A stretch of DNA of 64,000 nt. Source: Adhaeribacter arboris (GTDB taxonomy: Bacteria; Bacteroidota; Bacteroidia; Cytophagales; Hymenobacteraceae). Location of the stretch: positions 3,286,001-3,350,000 of the forward strand of contig NZ_PYFT01000001.1 in the NCBI RefSeq assembly GCF_003023845.1. The letters run 5' to 3'. The position numbers and the translations under genes are program-made. Each line of letters begins with the position of its first letter. Within the stretch, counting starts at the first letter, position 1. This document shows, one piece after another, positions 33,642 to 42,272 of the stretch. The notes beneath the pieces are model-generated. The model was given only the letters and a program-made list of their open reading frames with translations, searched no databases and had not been told where the DNA came from.

Positions 33642-34766
33642 GTGCCAGAGATTTTACCTGCCATAGCCTGTAATTTAGATGCGGATATTCTGGCAGCGGC
33701 TTTGCCATTATTTGGAGAAAGCCGGATAGAAGCCATTGAATGGTCGTTTGATACCCTGTTTCGTACTGCTCAAATTCCGTCTTGGTTTTTAGAATTATTA
33801 AAAGCATTCAGTAACGAAAAAAGGCTGGTGGGGCACGGAGTATTTTTTTCGTTGTTTTCCGGCAAATGGTCCCCCAACCAACAAAATTGGCTCAAACAAC
33901 TGCGGCAACTATCTTCGGAATTTGACTTTGACCATATTACCGAGCATTTTGGTTTTATGACCGGCCAAAATTTTCATTATGGTGCGCCACTTCCCATACC
34001 TTTTTCTAAAACTACCTTAGCCATTGGCCAGGATAGGTTAGCCCGCATTTACGATGCCTGCCATTGTCCGGTTGGCTTGGAAAATCTGGCTTTTTCTTAT
34101 TCGTTGGACGAAGTAAAACAGCATGGTGAATTTTTGGAACAATTAATAACCCCCATTAACGGTTTTATCATCCTGGATTTACACAATCTTTATTGCCAGA
34201 TTTATAATTTTTCCATTGCTTACGAAGACATTATTAATTTATATCCTTTACATAGAGTGCGGGAGATCCATATTTCCGGCGGCACCTGGCAGGATTCGAA
34301 CGTAGCGCCAGCAAGAAAAATACGCAGAGATACCCACGATGAAGCCGTACCGAAGGAAGTTTTTCAGTTGTTGGATTGGACTATAGACAAGTGCCCCAAT
34401 TTGAAATACGTGGTTCTGGAGCAACTCGGCAACGCTCTAAAAACTAAGGAGAGTAAGAAGATATTTTACCAGGATTTTTTAAAAATGGAAGTGATTGTTC
34501 AGAGTAAAAGTAATTCTCTGGCACCTCAACCTACCAATCTGTTTCTGCCTGACCTTCCTAATTTACCTACTACAATTATAGAAGACGAAAACCTACATCA
34601 ACAACAATTACAGCTTTCGGCTATTTTAGAAAAAGCGCCTACGTATACGGAAGCTTTTGAATTACTCTTTTCTTCTTCCTTAGCGCACTCCGATTGGAAA
34701 ATTGAAAGTTGGGAACCGTACATGCTCGAAACCGCCAGGAGCATTGCCCAAAAGTGGAAAAAGTAA
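33642..34766 (+). CDS. DUF692 family multinuclear non-heme iron oxidase (MNIO) with C-terminal extension
   Basis: This is a 374-residue TIM-barrel enzyme of the MbnB/TglH/ChrH/BufB group, starting at GTG 33642. Candidate metal ligands, in order, are His65 (LVGHGV), Glu101-His102 (ITEHFGF), Glu147-Asn148 (GLENLAF), Asp179 with His181-Asn182 (ILDLHNLYC), His210 (REIHISGG), Asp230 and His232 (RRDTHDEAVP) and Glu260 (VVLEQLG). MNIO enzymes use two or three iron atoms and oxygen to rearrange cysteine residues of a peptide. The last 85 residues (about 290-374) are helical and are not part of the barrel; they may stand in for the separate partner protein seen in other MNIO operons. The neighbouring peptide is the presumed substrate. 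Confidence 0.88.
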   Translation: MPEILPAIACNLDADILAAALPLFGESRIEAIEWSFDTLFRTAQIPSWFLELLKAFSNEKRLVGHGVFFSLFSGKWSPNQQNWLKQLRQLSSEFDFDHITEHFGFMTGQNFHYGAPLPIPFSKTTLAIGQDRLARIYDACHCPVGLENLAFSYSLDEVKQHGEFLEQLITPINGFIILDLHNLYCQIYNFSIAYEDIINLYPLHRVREIHISGGTWQDSNVAPARKIRRDTHDEAVPKEVFQLLDWTIDKCPNLKYVVLEQLGNALKTKESKKIFYQDFLKMEVIVQSKSNSLAPQPTNLFLPDLPNLPTTIIEDENLHQQQLQLSAILEKAPTYTEAFELLFSSSLAHSDWKIESWEPYMLETARSIAQKWKK

Positions 34767-34867
34767 TCCTAAAAGGTTTGCGACAAAATTTACCAGCAAT
34801 TTACTCTACCAGTTTTCAGTGCTTGAAACTATTTAACTATTCTGCAATTTAACTATTCAACAATCTA

Positions 34868-35470
34868 TCATTTGGCCTTACTCGTCCAGGGACTACCTTG
34901 TACCCGGAAACGCCAAGGCAATAAAGCATCTTCGCCGGCATAATCTACTCCTACCCGCGGGCTGGCAATAATTTGTTCTTCCTGGATAATCTCACCTCGG
35001 TTTTCTAACCAAATTGTATCGCCGGTTAAATCGGTGCCGTAATGTTTTTTAGTGATTCCTAGAGCTAATGTTACCAACCCCGGACCAGCGGTTAATTTGG
35101 GAGTAACTTTGGTTTGGTTACGGCGCAACAGTATCTCCGGCAAACCTTCGATAGGTTCAATTGCCCGGATTAAGACCGCATCGGCTTTTTCGGCTTCGTT
35201 GGTAATAATGTTAAATAAGGCGTAAATACCATAAATAAGATAAACGTAAGCCACACCGCCCTCCTGGAACATGATTTCGGTACGAGCCGTACGCCGCCCG
35301 CTGTGCGAATGACAAGCCATATCGTTTTCGCCGCTGTAAGCTTCGGTTTCTACTATTTTACCGCCGGTAATTACGCCGTCTAAATTGGTAAATAAGTACT
35401 TACCTAACAGGTCGCGCGCAATTTGTACTACCCCGGCGCGGGTATAAAAAGATTTAGGAAGTTTGGGCAT
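34868..35470 (-). CDS. mpg: DNA-3-methyladenine glycosylase (AAG/MPG family)
   Basis: This 200-residue base-excision enzyme removes alkylated purines from DNA. The MPG family motifs are GKIVETEAYSGENDMACHS (active-site segment VETEAY at 40-45), GRRTARTEIMFQEGGVAYVYLIYG in pieces and ALFNIITNEAEKADAVLIRA. RPGL-like TAGPGLVTLALGITKKHYG is also present. It is on the minus strand and faces the MNIO gene tail to tail. The 100-base gap to the MNIO gene end holds no strong hairpin. Confidence 0.95.
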   Translation of the reverse strand: MPKLPKSFYTRAGVVQIARDLLGKYLFTNLDGVITGGKIVETEAYSGENDMACHSHSGRRTARTEIMFQEGGVAYVYLIYGIYALFNIITNEAEKADAVLIRAIEPIEGLPEILLRRNQTKVTPKLTAGPGLVTLALGITKKHYGTDLTGDTIWLENRGEIIQEEQIIASPRVGVDYAGEDALLPWRFRVQGSPWTSKAK

Positions 35471-35617
35471 AACGTTGAAAATTTATTTTTAAAGTAAAAA
35501 TAAGTGCCAGCAACCCATTTTAACAATTTCGTATTATATCCAAATACTGTTATTAATTCTGCTTTGATTATTGAATTTGATAATCATCTAAAAACGCACC
35601 ATCTAAAATAGTAAACT

Positions 35618-36151
35618 ATGAAAACTGTCTTTTCTATTTGCCTCTGCCTGATGGGGCTATTTGGCTGCCGTACTACTCGCGTTACCAACACCCAAGCCGC
35701 CGCTAACTTTGCTCTAACCAATTATAAAACCTTTAACTTTTACGAAATTACCGCCAATGGCGAACCCGTAGATCCGCAATACAATAATCGGATTACTATT
35801 TTAAAAAACGCCATTCAGGAACAGCTTACCCAAAAAGGCTTAACGCTGAATCAAACCAATCCGGATATACTTGTAAATATTGGGATAGTTACCACCGAAA
35901 AAGTACAAACCCGCCAAACCGATTTCCGGACCGATGCACCCCGGTACATTGGGCAATACCGGTATTCCTGGAAAAGCCAGCAAGTAGAAGTAGGCCGTTA
36001 CCGCGAAGGTACCGTTTCGGTGCACCTGGTAGATCCAACTAAAAATGAATTAGTCTGGCAAGGGGTAATGGAAGGGATTATTCCGAAAAAAGATGCTGCT
36101 CTGCAACGAGAAGTAAATGCCGGTGTTATCGAATTGTTCAACAAATTATAA
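35618..36151 (+). CDS. DUF4136 domain lipoprotein
   Basis: The 177-residue protein begins with a lipoprotein signal (MKTVFSICLCLMGLFGC, lipobox LFGC) and has the DUF4136 fold. The segments are NYKTFNFYEI, NNRITILKNAIQEQLTQKG and DILVNIGIVTTEK, then a C-terminal WQGVMEGIIPKK block with DPTKNELVWQG. It would be periplasmic or at the outer membrane. Function is unknown. It precedes the cobalamin riboswitch by about 70 bases, on the same strand, but is not obviously part of the B12 locus. Confidence 0.88.
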   Translation: MKTVFSICLCLMGLFGCRTTRVTNTQAAANFALTNYKTFNFYEITANGEPVDPQYNNRITILKNAIQEQLTQKGLTLNQTNPDILVNIGIVTTEKVQTRQTDFRTDAPRYIGQYRYSWKSQQVEVGRYREGTVSVHLVDPTKNELVWQGVMEGIIPKKDAALQREVNAGVIELFNKL

Positions 36152-36220
36152 TTCAGAAAGCCGGCTGGTTCCTCGCCGTTCCTCGGGTTAGTAGGTATTC
36201 TCAAACTTTTACTTACCTTT

Positions 36221-36410
36221 GTCTCGGATTGGTGACTTACCTGCCCTCGCAACGTAAGTCTTAAAAGGGAATCAGGTGTAATACCTGAGCTGTTCCCGCA
36301 ACTGTAATCTTCTAATACCAGGTTTGTTTACTCCTTTTGCCACTGTTCTGCGACCAGAATGGGAAGGCCGAACAAACCGAAGAAAGCCAGGAGACCTGCC
36401 AGTCGAGTTT
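36221..36410 (+). promoter_or_regulatory. Cobalamin riboswitch upstream of the BtuB-like receptor
   Basis: The core parts of the adenosylcobalamin riboswitch follow in order: AAAAGGGAATCAGGTG near 36263, the ATACCTGAGCTGTTCCCGCAA part, CACTGTTCTGCG, GAATGGGAAGGCCG, and the B12 box GCCAGGAGACCTGCC at 36386-36400. CTCG at 36223-36226 can pair with CGAG at 36404-36407 to close the outer helix. It should lower expression of the downstream uptake genes when B12 is plentiful. Confidence 0.93.
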
Positions 36411-36488
36411 ATGTTTCATGCTTTCGGGTAAAAAGCAAAAGGCCAGACATATGATACTTTATCTTATTTCCTTACTGCCTTTTTTCTC

Positions 36489-36513
36489 CCCGACAGATTT
36501 AAATCTGATCGGG
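36489..36513 (+). promoter_or_regulatory. Hairpin covering the ribosome-binding region of the BtuB-like gene
   Basis: CCCGACAGATTT (36489-36500) pairs with AAATCTG-A-TCGGG (36501-36513), with one bulged A. The 3' arm includes the first bases of the purine-rich ribosome site GGGAAAAG that lies before ATG 36519. It is a plausible expression platform for the riboswitch, acting at translation. Confidence 0.5.
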
Positions 36514-36518
36514 AAAAG

Positions 36519-38434
36519 ATGCGCGTAATAAAAATTTTGCTTTTCTTAATGGTGGCGCTGTTCCATCAAGGCGTTAAAGGGCAAGCTATCGGCGATACTT
36601 TAATTGGCGGAAATCTGCCGGAGGTGCAAGTTACCGCGCAACATTATCTTCGGTATACCATTGGCTCCCGCACCACCCAACTGGATTCGGCTTACTTACA
36701 AATAAATAATGCCGCCACTTTAGCCGATGTATTGCAGAGCCGCAGCCCCATTTACCTGAAAAGCTACGGCAACGGCATGCTTTCTACTATTTCTTTCCGG
36801 GGAACTTCGGCTAGCCAAACGGCGGTGTTATGGAATGGTTTTAACATTAACCTGCCTACTTTAGGCCAAACTGATTTCTCCCAGATTCCGGTTACGGCGG
36901 TACAAGCCGTACAACTGCAACATGGTTCGGGTAGCGCCAATTTTGGTACGGGCGCTATTGGCGGTACCGTTTTACTTTCGTCGCAAGCTAACTGGCAACC
37001 GGGTTGGCAGTTTCGGGCTCAACAAGATTTTGGCAGTTTTGGGTATAATTTTCGCCAACTGGCCGGTAAGTTTAGCTCGAAAAAAGTAAGTGTAGAAACC
37101 AGTTTTTACCGCCGGTTGGCCGAGAACAATTTCGAATTTAAAAATACCACCCAGTTTGGCGCGCCCGTTCAACGCCAGGAAAACGCTTCTATCAACCAAT
37201 GGGGCCTTACAACCAACCTGAATCTGCGGCTGAACTCCCGTAATATTGTAGCTATTCGTAATTGGTTTACCAACAATAATGACCAATCGCAGCCTAACAT
37301 GGTGGCCGCTAATACCCATGCCCGCCTGGCTAACCGTAACTGGCGACTTATGGGCGAATGGACCAACCATGCTAAAATGGCTCGAACCATTGTGCGGGCC
37401 GCATATTTTTCAGATTATATGCGCTACCGCGACGATAACACTTTTTCAGAAACTCAGGTAAATACATATCAGGCTCAAGCAGAGCATAGCTTTACTTTAG
37501 CAAAAAAATTAACGTTGACGCAGGCAGTGATATTCAATATTTTACGGCCGAGGTAGATGGGTACGGAAAAAAAGTAAATGAGACCAGAGCCTCCGGTTTT
37601 CTTCTGTTTCGTTACGATCCTTTGTCTTTTCTGCACCTCAACCTGAACTTGCGTCAGGCTTGGGTAATTGGTTTTAACCCACCCTTGGCTCCTACCTTGG
37701 GTTTTGCCCTGGATGTACTTAAAAAAAATAAATATAATCTTACTTGGAAAGGAGCAGCTACGCGGGGCTACCGGGTTCCGACCTTAAATGATCGGTATTG
37801 GCCAACGGGTAATGCAAACTTAAAACCTGAGAACAGCTATAATTTTGAAACGGGTTTCCTGCATAAATATACCCCAGGCAGATTTAGCTTAGAAAATGAA
37901 TTGACCGCTTACCAAATGCAGGTTGAAAATTGGATTCAATGGTTACCTGCCACTAGTACCGGCATTTGGTCGCCCCAAAACCTGAAACAAGTACACGTTA
38001 CGGGAGCCGAATTTTCAAGTAAATTTTCCTGGTTTCTCCGGTATGGTAAACTAACCGGCGGCGTAAATTACAGTTATACTTCCTCGCAGCAGGCAAAAAC
38101 TTACAGCAATTCTTCAGAACCAATCGGGAAACAACTGATATACGTGCCTTACCATACGGCTACTACTTACGCCGATATTACTTATAAAACCTGGCTGCTC
38201 ACGGCTAATTACCAATATACGGGGGGCCGGTATACTACCGCCGAAAATACCCGCTCCTTGCCCGCTTACGGATTAGTAACACTTTACGGCGGCAAAACTT
38301 TTCCTATTGGTAAGGCTAGTTTTCAAATAATAGCCCGGGTAAATAATTTGACTAACCAAGTTTACCAGAACTTAGAATATTACGCTCTGCCCGGTCGGAA
38401 CTACCAGCTTAGTAGCCGCTTTACTTTCCGTTAA
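36519..38434 (+). pseudogene. btuB: BtuB-like TonB-dependent cobalamin receptor, interrupted by one frameshift
   Basis: Two frames together give one outer-membrane receptor of about 640 residues that imports cobalamin through TonB. The first frame (36519-37556) has a signal peptide (MRVIKILLFLMVALFHQGVKG) and a plug domain (LPEVQVTAQHYLRYTIGSRT, ADVLQSRSPIYLKSYGNGML, GSGSANFGTGAIGGTVLLSS, in separate pieces), then the early barrel. The second frame, open from before 37622, continues the barrel with GSDIQYFTAEVDGYG to the C-terminal aromatic end SSRFTFR. One extra base in the A7 run at 37502-37508, or a single base up to 37519, restores the frame. The upstream riboswitch and downstream BtuG-like gene support the identity. 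The break may be a sequencing error. Confidence 0.85.
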
Positions 38435-38468
38435 TCCACCTTTAAACACCAACTTAAATCTTTATTTT

Positions 38469-39554
38469 ATGAACAAAAACTTATTTAACCAATCGGTTCT
38501 GATTGGCTTTTGCCTCAGCAGTATTTTTTTAACCAGTTGTACTGATGATGACTCGAATGGCGGCAATACCGTGCCTAAAGGCACTTACGAGAAAGGTGTT
38601 TTTGTAGTAAACGAAGGAAATTTTCAGAAAGGCAATGGTGCCATAAGCTTTTTTGATAAGCAAAATAAAACTGTTATAGCAGATGTTTTCCGCACGGAAA
38701 ATAACCGGCCTTTAGGCGATGTGGTGCAGTCGGCAACCATTCATAATGACCGTACTTATGTAGTGGTAAATAACAGCAACAAAATAGAAATAGCGGATGC
38801 CAATACCTTTAAATCGCTGGGAGTAATTAATGATTTGCAGCTACCTCGTTATTTAGTGGTAGCGAATAACAAAGGATATGTAACGGAGTGGGTTAGTTTT
38901 AGCGGAAATGGCCGGGTTTCTGTCATTGATTTAACCACCAATACTATCATTAAAAGTTTGGAAGTAAGGAAACTCCCCGAAAAATTAATAGCAGTAAATA
39001 ACAAGATTTACGTTACAAATTCCGGCGACAATACTATTTCCGTTATCAACCCCACTACCGATGCTATAGAAACGACCCTTACAGTAGGCGATTCACCGAA
39101 CAGTTTGGCCGTAGATGCCGCGAATAAATTGTGGGTACTGTGCGGTGGTCAGAAAAACTATAATCCGGATTATTCTATTAACGAGAACACCAGTACGCCC
39201 GGAAGTTTAATCCGGATTAATCTGGCTACCAATGCCATAGAAGCTACTTTAACTTTTACGTCTAAAACCCAATCGCCGGAAGACTTAATGGTAAACGGCT
39301 CTAAAAACAAACTATACTATCGTTACAGCGGCAAAGTTTTTCAACAAGAAATTGCTAGCACCACTTTGAACTCTGCAGCATTCCTGAACCGTAATTTTTA
39401 TGGTATTGGCGTTGACCCGGTTGATAATTTAATTTATGGGGCTGATGCGGGTTCATTTACCTCTGATGGCAAAGTAGTGCGTTTTAATCCGAATGGTTCA
39501 CCGGTAGATTCTTTCACGGTTAGCCTACTACCCAGCGAGTTCTTATTTAAGTAA
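38469..39554 (+). CDS. BtuG-like surface cobalamin-binding beta-propeller lipoprotein
   Basis: The 361-residue protein has a lipoprotein signal ending LTSC and then a YncE-like beta-propeller. Repeats are visible as GVFVVNEGNFQKGNGAIS, PRYLVVANNKGYVTEW, KLIAVNNKIYVTNSGDNTIS and SPNSLAVDAANKLWVLCGG, each with a Tyr/Trp-Val pair. BtuG, first shown in Bacteroides to bind vitamin B12 tightly at the cell surface, is encoded beside BtuB in that phylum. This copy lies 34 bases after the BtuB-like gene on the same strand, downstream of a cobalamin riboswitch. The binding function is inferred from family and position. Confidence 0.85.
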   Translation: MNKNLFNQSVLIGFCLSSIFLTSCTDDDSNGGNTVPKGTYEKGVFVVNEGNFQKGNGAISFFDKQNKTVIADVFRTENNRPLGDVVQSATIHNDRTYVVVNNSNKIEIADANTFKSLGVINDLQLPRYLVVANNKGYVTEWVSFSGNGRVSVIDLTTNTIIKSLEVRKLPEKLIAVNNKIYVTNSGDNTISVINPTTDAIETTLTVGDSPNSLAVDAANKLWVLCGGQKNYNPDYSINENTSTPGSLIRINLATNAIEATLTFTSKTQSPEDLMVNGSKNKLYYRYSGKVFQQEIASTTLNSAAFLNRNFYGIGVDPVDNLIYGADAGSFTSDGKVVRFNPNGSPVDSFTVSLLPSEFLFK

Positions 39555-39584
39555 GATCTAATCTTATTAAGTACACTGCATAAA

Positions 39585-39618
39585 TAACCCCGTTAGTTTT
39601 AAACTGCTAACGGGGTTA
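39585..39618. terminator. Terminator after the BtuG-like gene
   Basis: A perfect 12-bp stem (39585-39596 with 39607-39618) around a 10-base loop lies between the convergent BtuG-like and small lipoprotein genes. T-rich sequence follows on the right. Confidence 0.85.
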
Positions 39619-39678
39619 AATAAACTTAATTTTTATCTTCAGTTTTAGCTTAGCCATCTATTCGGCAGCAGATTATTC

Positions 39679-39969
39679 CTACTGATCTGCTTGGCCGTCG
39701 TTATCCGCGTCGCGGGTGCCATTATCGGGATCTACTTTTTGATACGTTTTATTCGCATCCGGATCATCGCTGTTCCTAATGGAATCGGCCGCAGCGGAAT
39801 TTTCCGGTTCATTGGTATTTAATTTTTCCGGATTTTTATCTTTAGCGCCGCCATCCTCTACATTGGTATCGCCTTCCTTCGTACCCGTACTGCAGGCAGT
39901 TAATTGAAGAGCTGCTCCCAGCAAAAGAACCAGACTAAATCGATTAATAGATAACAATATTTTTTTCAT
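39679..39969 (-). CDS. Small acidic lipoprotein of unknown function
   Basis: This 96-residue protein starts MKKILLSINRFSLVLLLGAA with the lipobox LTAC. The rest is hydrophilic and disordered, rich in Asp, Asn, Glu and Lys, and ends TRDADNDGQADQ, which contains DxDxDG, a calcium-loop-like sequence. A reading from 39999 adds 10 residues ahead of the signal and is less likely. No family was recognised. It is isolated, with non-coding sequence upstream until purF. Confidence 0.72.
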   Translation of the reverse strand: MKKILLSINRFSLVLLLGAALQLTACSTGTKEGDTNVEDGGAKDKNPEKLNTNEPENSAAADSIRNSDDPDANKTYQKVDPDNGTRDADNDGQADQ

Positions 39970-40165
39970 AGTTTGTTTATAAAAGTTAAGAAATCGCATA
40001 TTCCGGTAAAATTCATCTTATTTATCAAAGTTTGTACGGCAACCTTGCCGAATGGTTAAAATAAGTATTGTTAGCAGTTGCGATTTAAATAAGAGGATGA
40101 GAAAATTTTTAAACTTATACCAGCCTGTAGATATGCGGCTGGCTTATGACTAATGTTGGGTATGT

Positions 40166-40205
40166 AAATAAGAAATGCCGCTATTAGTAGCGGCATTTCT
40201 TATTT
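40166..40205. terminator. Long perfect terminator after purF
   Basis: A perfect 18-bp stem (40166-40183 with 40188-40205) closes a 4-base loop TTAG. It lies downstream of the minus-strand purF gene, and its outer bases are A/T, giving a U-run on that strand. Confidence 0.88.
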
Positions 40206-40243
40206 ATTGAAGAGAACTAATTTCTAAGTAAATTCAGGCACTT

Positions 40244-42136
40244 TTAATAAGCCCGTACTTCTTTCTTTTCCATAAAATTCATAAAGGCGCGGTTTACTAC
40301 TTTGTTCCCACCCGGCGTGGGATAATTACCCGTAAAATACCAGTCGCCGGTATGGTTAGGGCAAGCTAAGTGCAGGTTCTCAATAGTCTGGAAAATAACT
40401 TCTATTTCCGCGTTAATTTCGGGTCCGCGAACAATTTCGGCTACTTTATTGGATATTTGCTCCGGTGTAAATAAATCAAATAGTTCTTTTACAAAATTAG
40501 TCCGCTTAAAAGCTTCGGTACCCTCGTGCGCCCGGCATTTATCGTAGACCTCATCCAGTTTATAATCTTGCCCATTATCCTCTAATAACTGTAACATTGC
40601 CCGGAACGCTACAAATTCTTTTAACTTCGACATATCTATGCCGTAACAATCCGGATAGCGAATTTGCGGTGCGCAGGAAACTACCACAATTTTCTTTGGT
40701 TCCAGCCGGTCGAGCATCCGGATAATACTTTTCTCCAGGGTAGTACCTCGCACAATTGAATCATCAATCATGACAATGGTATCCACCCCTTTTTTAATTA
40801 CTTCGTAAGTAGTATCGTAAACGTGCGCTACCAAATCGTCGCGGTTGTCGTTATCAGTAATAAAGGTGCGCATTTTCGCGTCTTTAATCACCAGTTTTTC
40901 GGCCCGAGGCTTAGCAGTTAAAATCTCGTCTAACTCTTCCGGACTTGCCCCTTTCAAAATAGCTTCCTTGCGGTATTGGCGCAGATAATCCTCAATTCCT
41001 TGCATCATACCCAACCAGGCAGTTTCGGCAGTATTCGGAATATAAGAGAAAACGGTGTTTTTTAAATCGTAATCAATGGCTTCGAGTACCTGTTCGCAAA
41101 GTAAATGGCCCATACGCTTGCGCTCCTGATAAATCTCGGGATCGTTACCGCGCGAAAAGTAAATTCTTTCGAAACTGCAGGATTTTTTCTCGGCTTCGGC
41201 TAAAATTTCGAGTTCGCGGGAACCGCCATTTTTATTAATAATTAAAGCGTGACCCGGCGTAACTTCCTGAATCTGGCTGTAATCAATCCCAAAAGCCGTT
41301 TTAATGGCCGGCTTTTCCGAAGCTACAACTACCACTTCTTCGTCGATGTAATAATAAGCCGGACGGATACCGGCCGGATCACGTACCACAAAAGCCGCCC
41401 CGTAGCCCGTTAACCCGGCCATGGCATAACCACCATCAAAGTCTTTACAAGCCCGCCGCAGTACCCGTTGTAAATTTAAATTTTCTTCAATCAGGTGCGA
41501 TATTTCGGTATTGGTATAGCGCTCTTGTTTGTAAGAGTCAAACAAGGTTTGATTTTCTTCGTCGAGAAAGTGACCGATTTTTTCCAGTACTGTAATAGTA
41601 TCCGTAGTTTGGCGTGGATGCTGACCAATATCCACTAACACATTAAATAACTCGTCGGCATTGGTCATGTTAAAATTACCGGCTACGGCCAGGCTACGGC
41701 TCCGCCAATTATTTTCGCGTACCATCGGGTGGCAATTATCAATGCTGTTCAGGCCGTGCGTGCCATAACGCAAATGGCCCAAGTAAACATCCCCTAAAAA
41801 AGAGAGATTTTTCTTGAGCCATTTGGTATCGTTCACTTGCTCCGGGAACCGTTTCTTTAACTTAGTATAAGAATCACCGATTTTACCGAAAATAGCCGGG
41901 ATTGCCCGGGTTTTAACCGACCGATAACGCGAAATATATTCGGTTCCCGGTTCGGCGTCTATTTTTATACTAGCTACCCCGGCACCATCTTGACCGCGGT
42001 TATGCTGTTTTTCCATTAAAAGGTACAACTTATTAATGCCGTACATGGCGGTACCATACTTATCGACATAATATTGGGTGGGTTTTCGTAGCCTAATTAA
42101 GGCAATACCACACTCATGCTTTATTGCGTCGCTCAT
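40244..42136 (-). CDS. purF: Amidophosphoribosyltransferase (long PurF form)
   Basis: PurF makes 5-phosphoribosylamine from PRPP and glutamine, the first step of purine synthesis. The N-terminal glutaminase has its nucleophile at Cys9 (IKHECGIALIRL) after an 8-residue propeptide. It also has EKQHNRGQDGAGVAS and LGHLRYGTHG. The C-terminal phosphoribosyltransferase has VIMIDDSIVRGTTLEKSI. At 630 residues it is longer than the E. coli enzyme, as is usual for Bacteroidota. Degenerate repeats lie upstream of its start. Confidence 0.94.
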   Translation of the reverse strand: MSDAIKHECGIALIRLRKPTQYYVDKYGTAMYGINKLYLLMEKQHNRGQDGAGVASIKIDAEPGTEYISRYRSVKTRAIPAIFGKIGDSYTKLKKRFPEQVNDTKWLKKNLSFLGDVYLGHLRYGTHGLNSIDNCHPMVRENNWRSRSLAVAGNFNMTNADELFNVLVDIGQHPRQTTDTITVLEKIGHFLDEENQTLFDSYKQERYTNTEISHLIEENLNLQRVLRRACKDFDGGYAMAGLTGYGAAFVVRDPAGIRPAYYYIDEEVVVVASEKPAIKTAFGIDYSQIQEVTPGHALIINKNGGSRELEILAEAEKKSCSFERIYFSRGNDPEIYQERKRMGHLLCEQVLEAIDYDLKNTVFSYIPNTAETAWLGMMQGIEDYLRQYRKEAILKGASPEELDEILTAKPRAEKLVIKDAKMRTFITDNDNRDDLVAHVYDTTYEVIKKGVDTIVMIDDSIVRGTTLEKSIIRMLDRLEPKKIVVVSCAPQIRYPDCYGIDMSKLKEFVAFRAMLQLLEDNGQDYKLDEVYDKCRAHEGTEAFKRTNFVKELFDLFTPEQISNKVAEIVRGPEINAEIEVIFQTIENLHLACPNHTGDWYFTGNYPTPGGNKVVNRAFMNFMEKKEVRAY

Positions 42137-42144
42137 ATTGTTTT

Positions 42145-42171
42145 TGCAAGTTACAAGTTACAGGTTGCAAG
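42145..42171. repeat. Short degenerate word repeat (GCAAGTTACA-type)
   Basis: TGCAAGTTACA, AGTTACAGG and TTGCAAG form three imperfect copies of one word immediately upstream of purF. They are of the same kind as at 12088, 48723 and 48860. Confidence 0.55.
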
Positions 42172-42272
42172 CTTTCGAAAAAGCTACCAGCCAACCTTAC
42201 CAAAATATATTAAAGTTAAACAGAGCGTAGTTTTATACCATTCCGTACCGAATATAAGGAAAAGACAAAAAA

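Noticed and set aside
34868-35470. Possible link of the MPG glycosylase gene to the MNIO operon
   Set aside because: It is on the opposite strand and is an ordinary DNA-repair gene.
35618-36151. DUF4136 lipoprotein as part of the B12 locus
   Set aside because: It lies upstream of the riboswitch and so outside its control, and the family has no known link to cobalamin.
36972-37370. 132-codon minus-strand frame inside the BtuB-like gene
   Set aside because: It is a shadow of the receptor, which is supported by signal peptide, riboswitch and plug domain.
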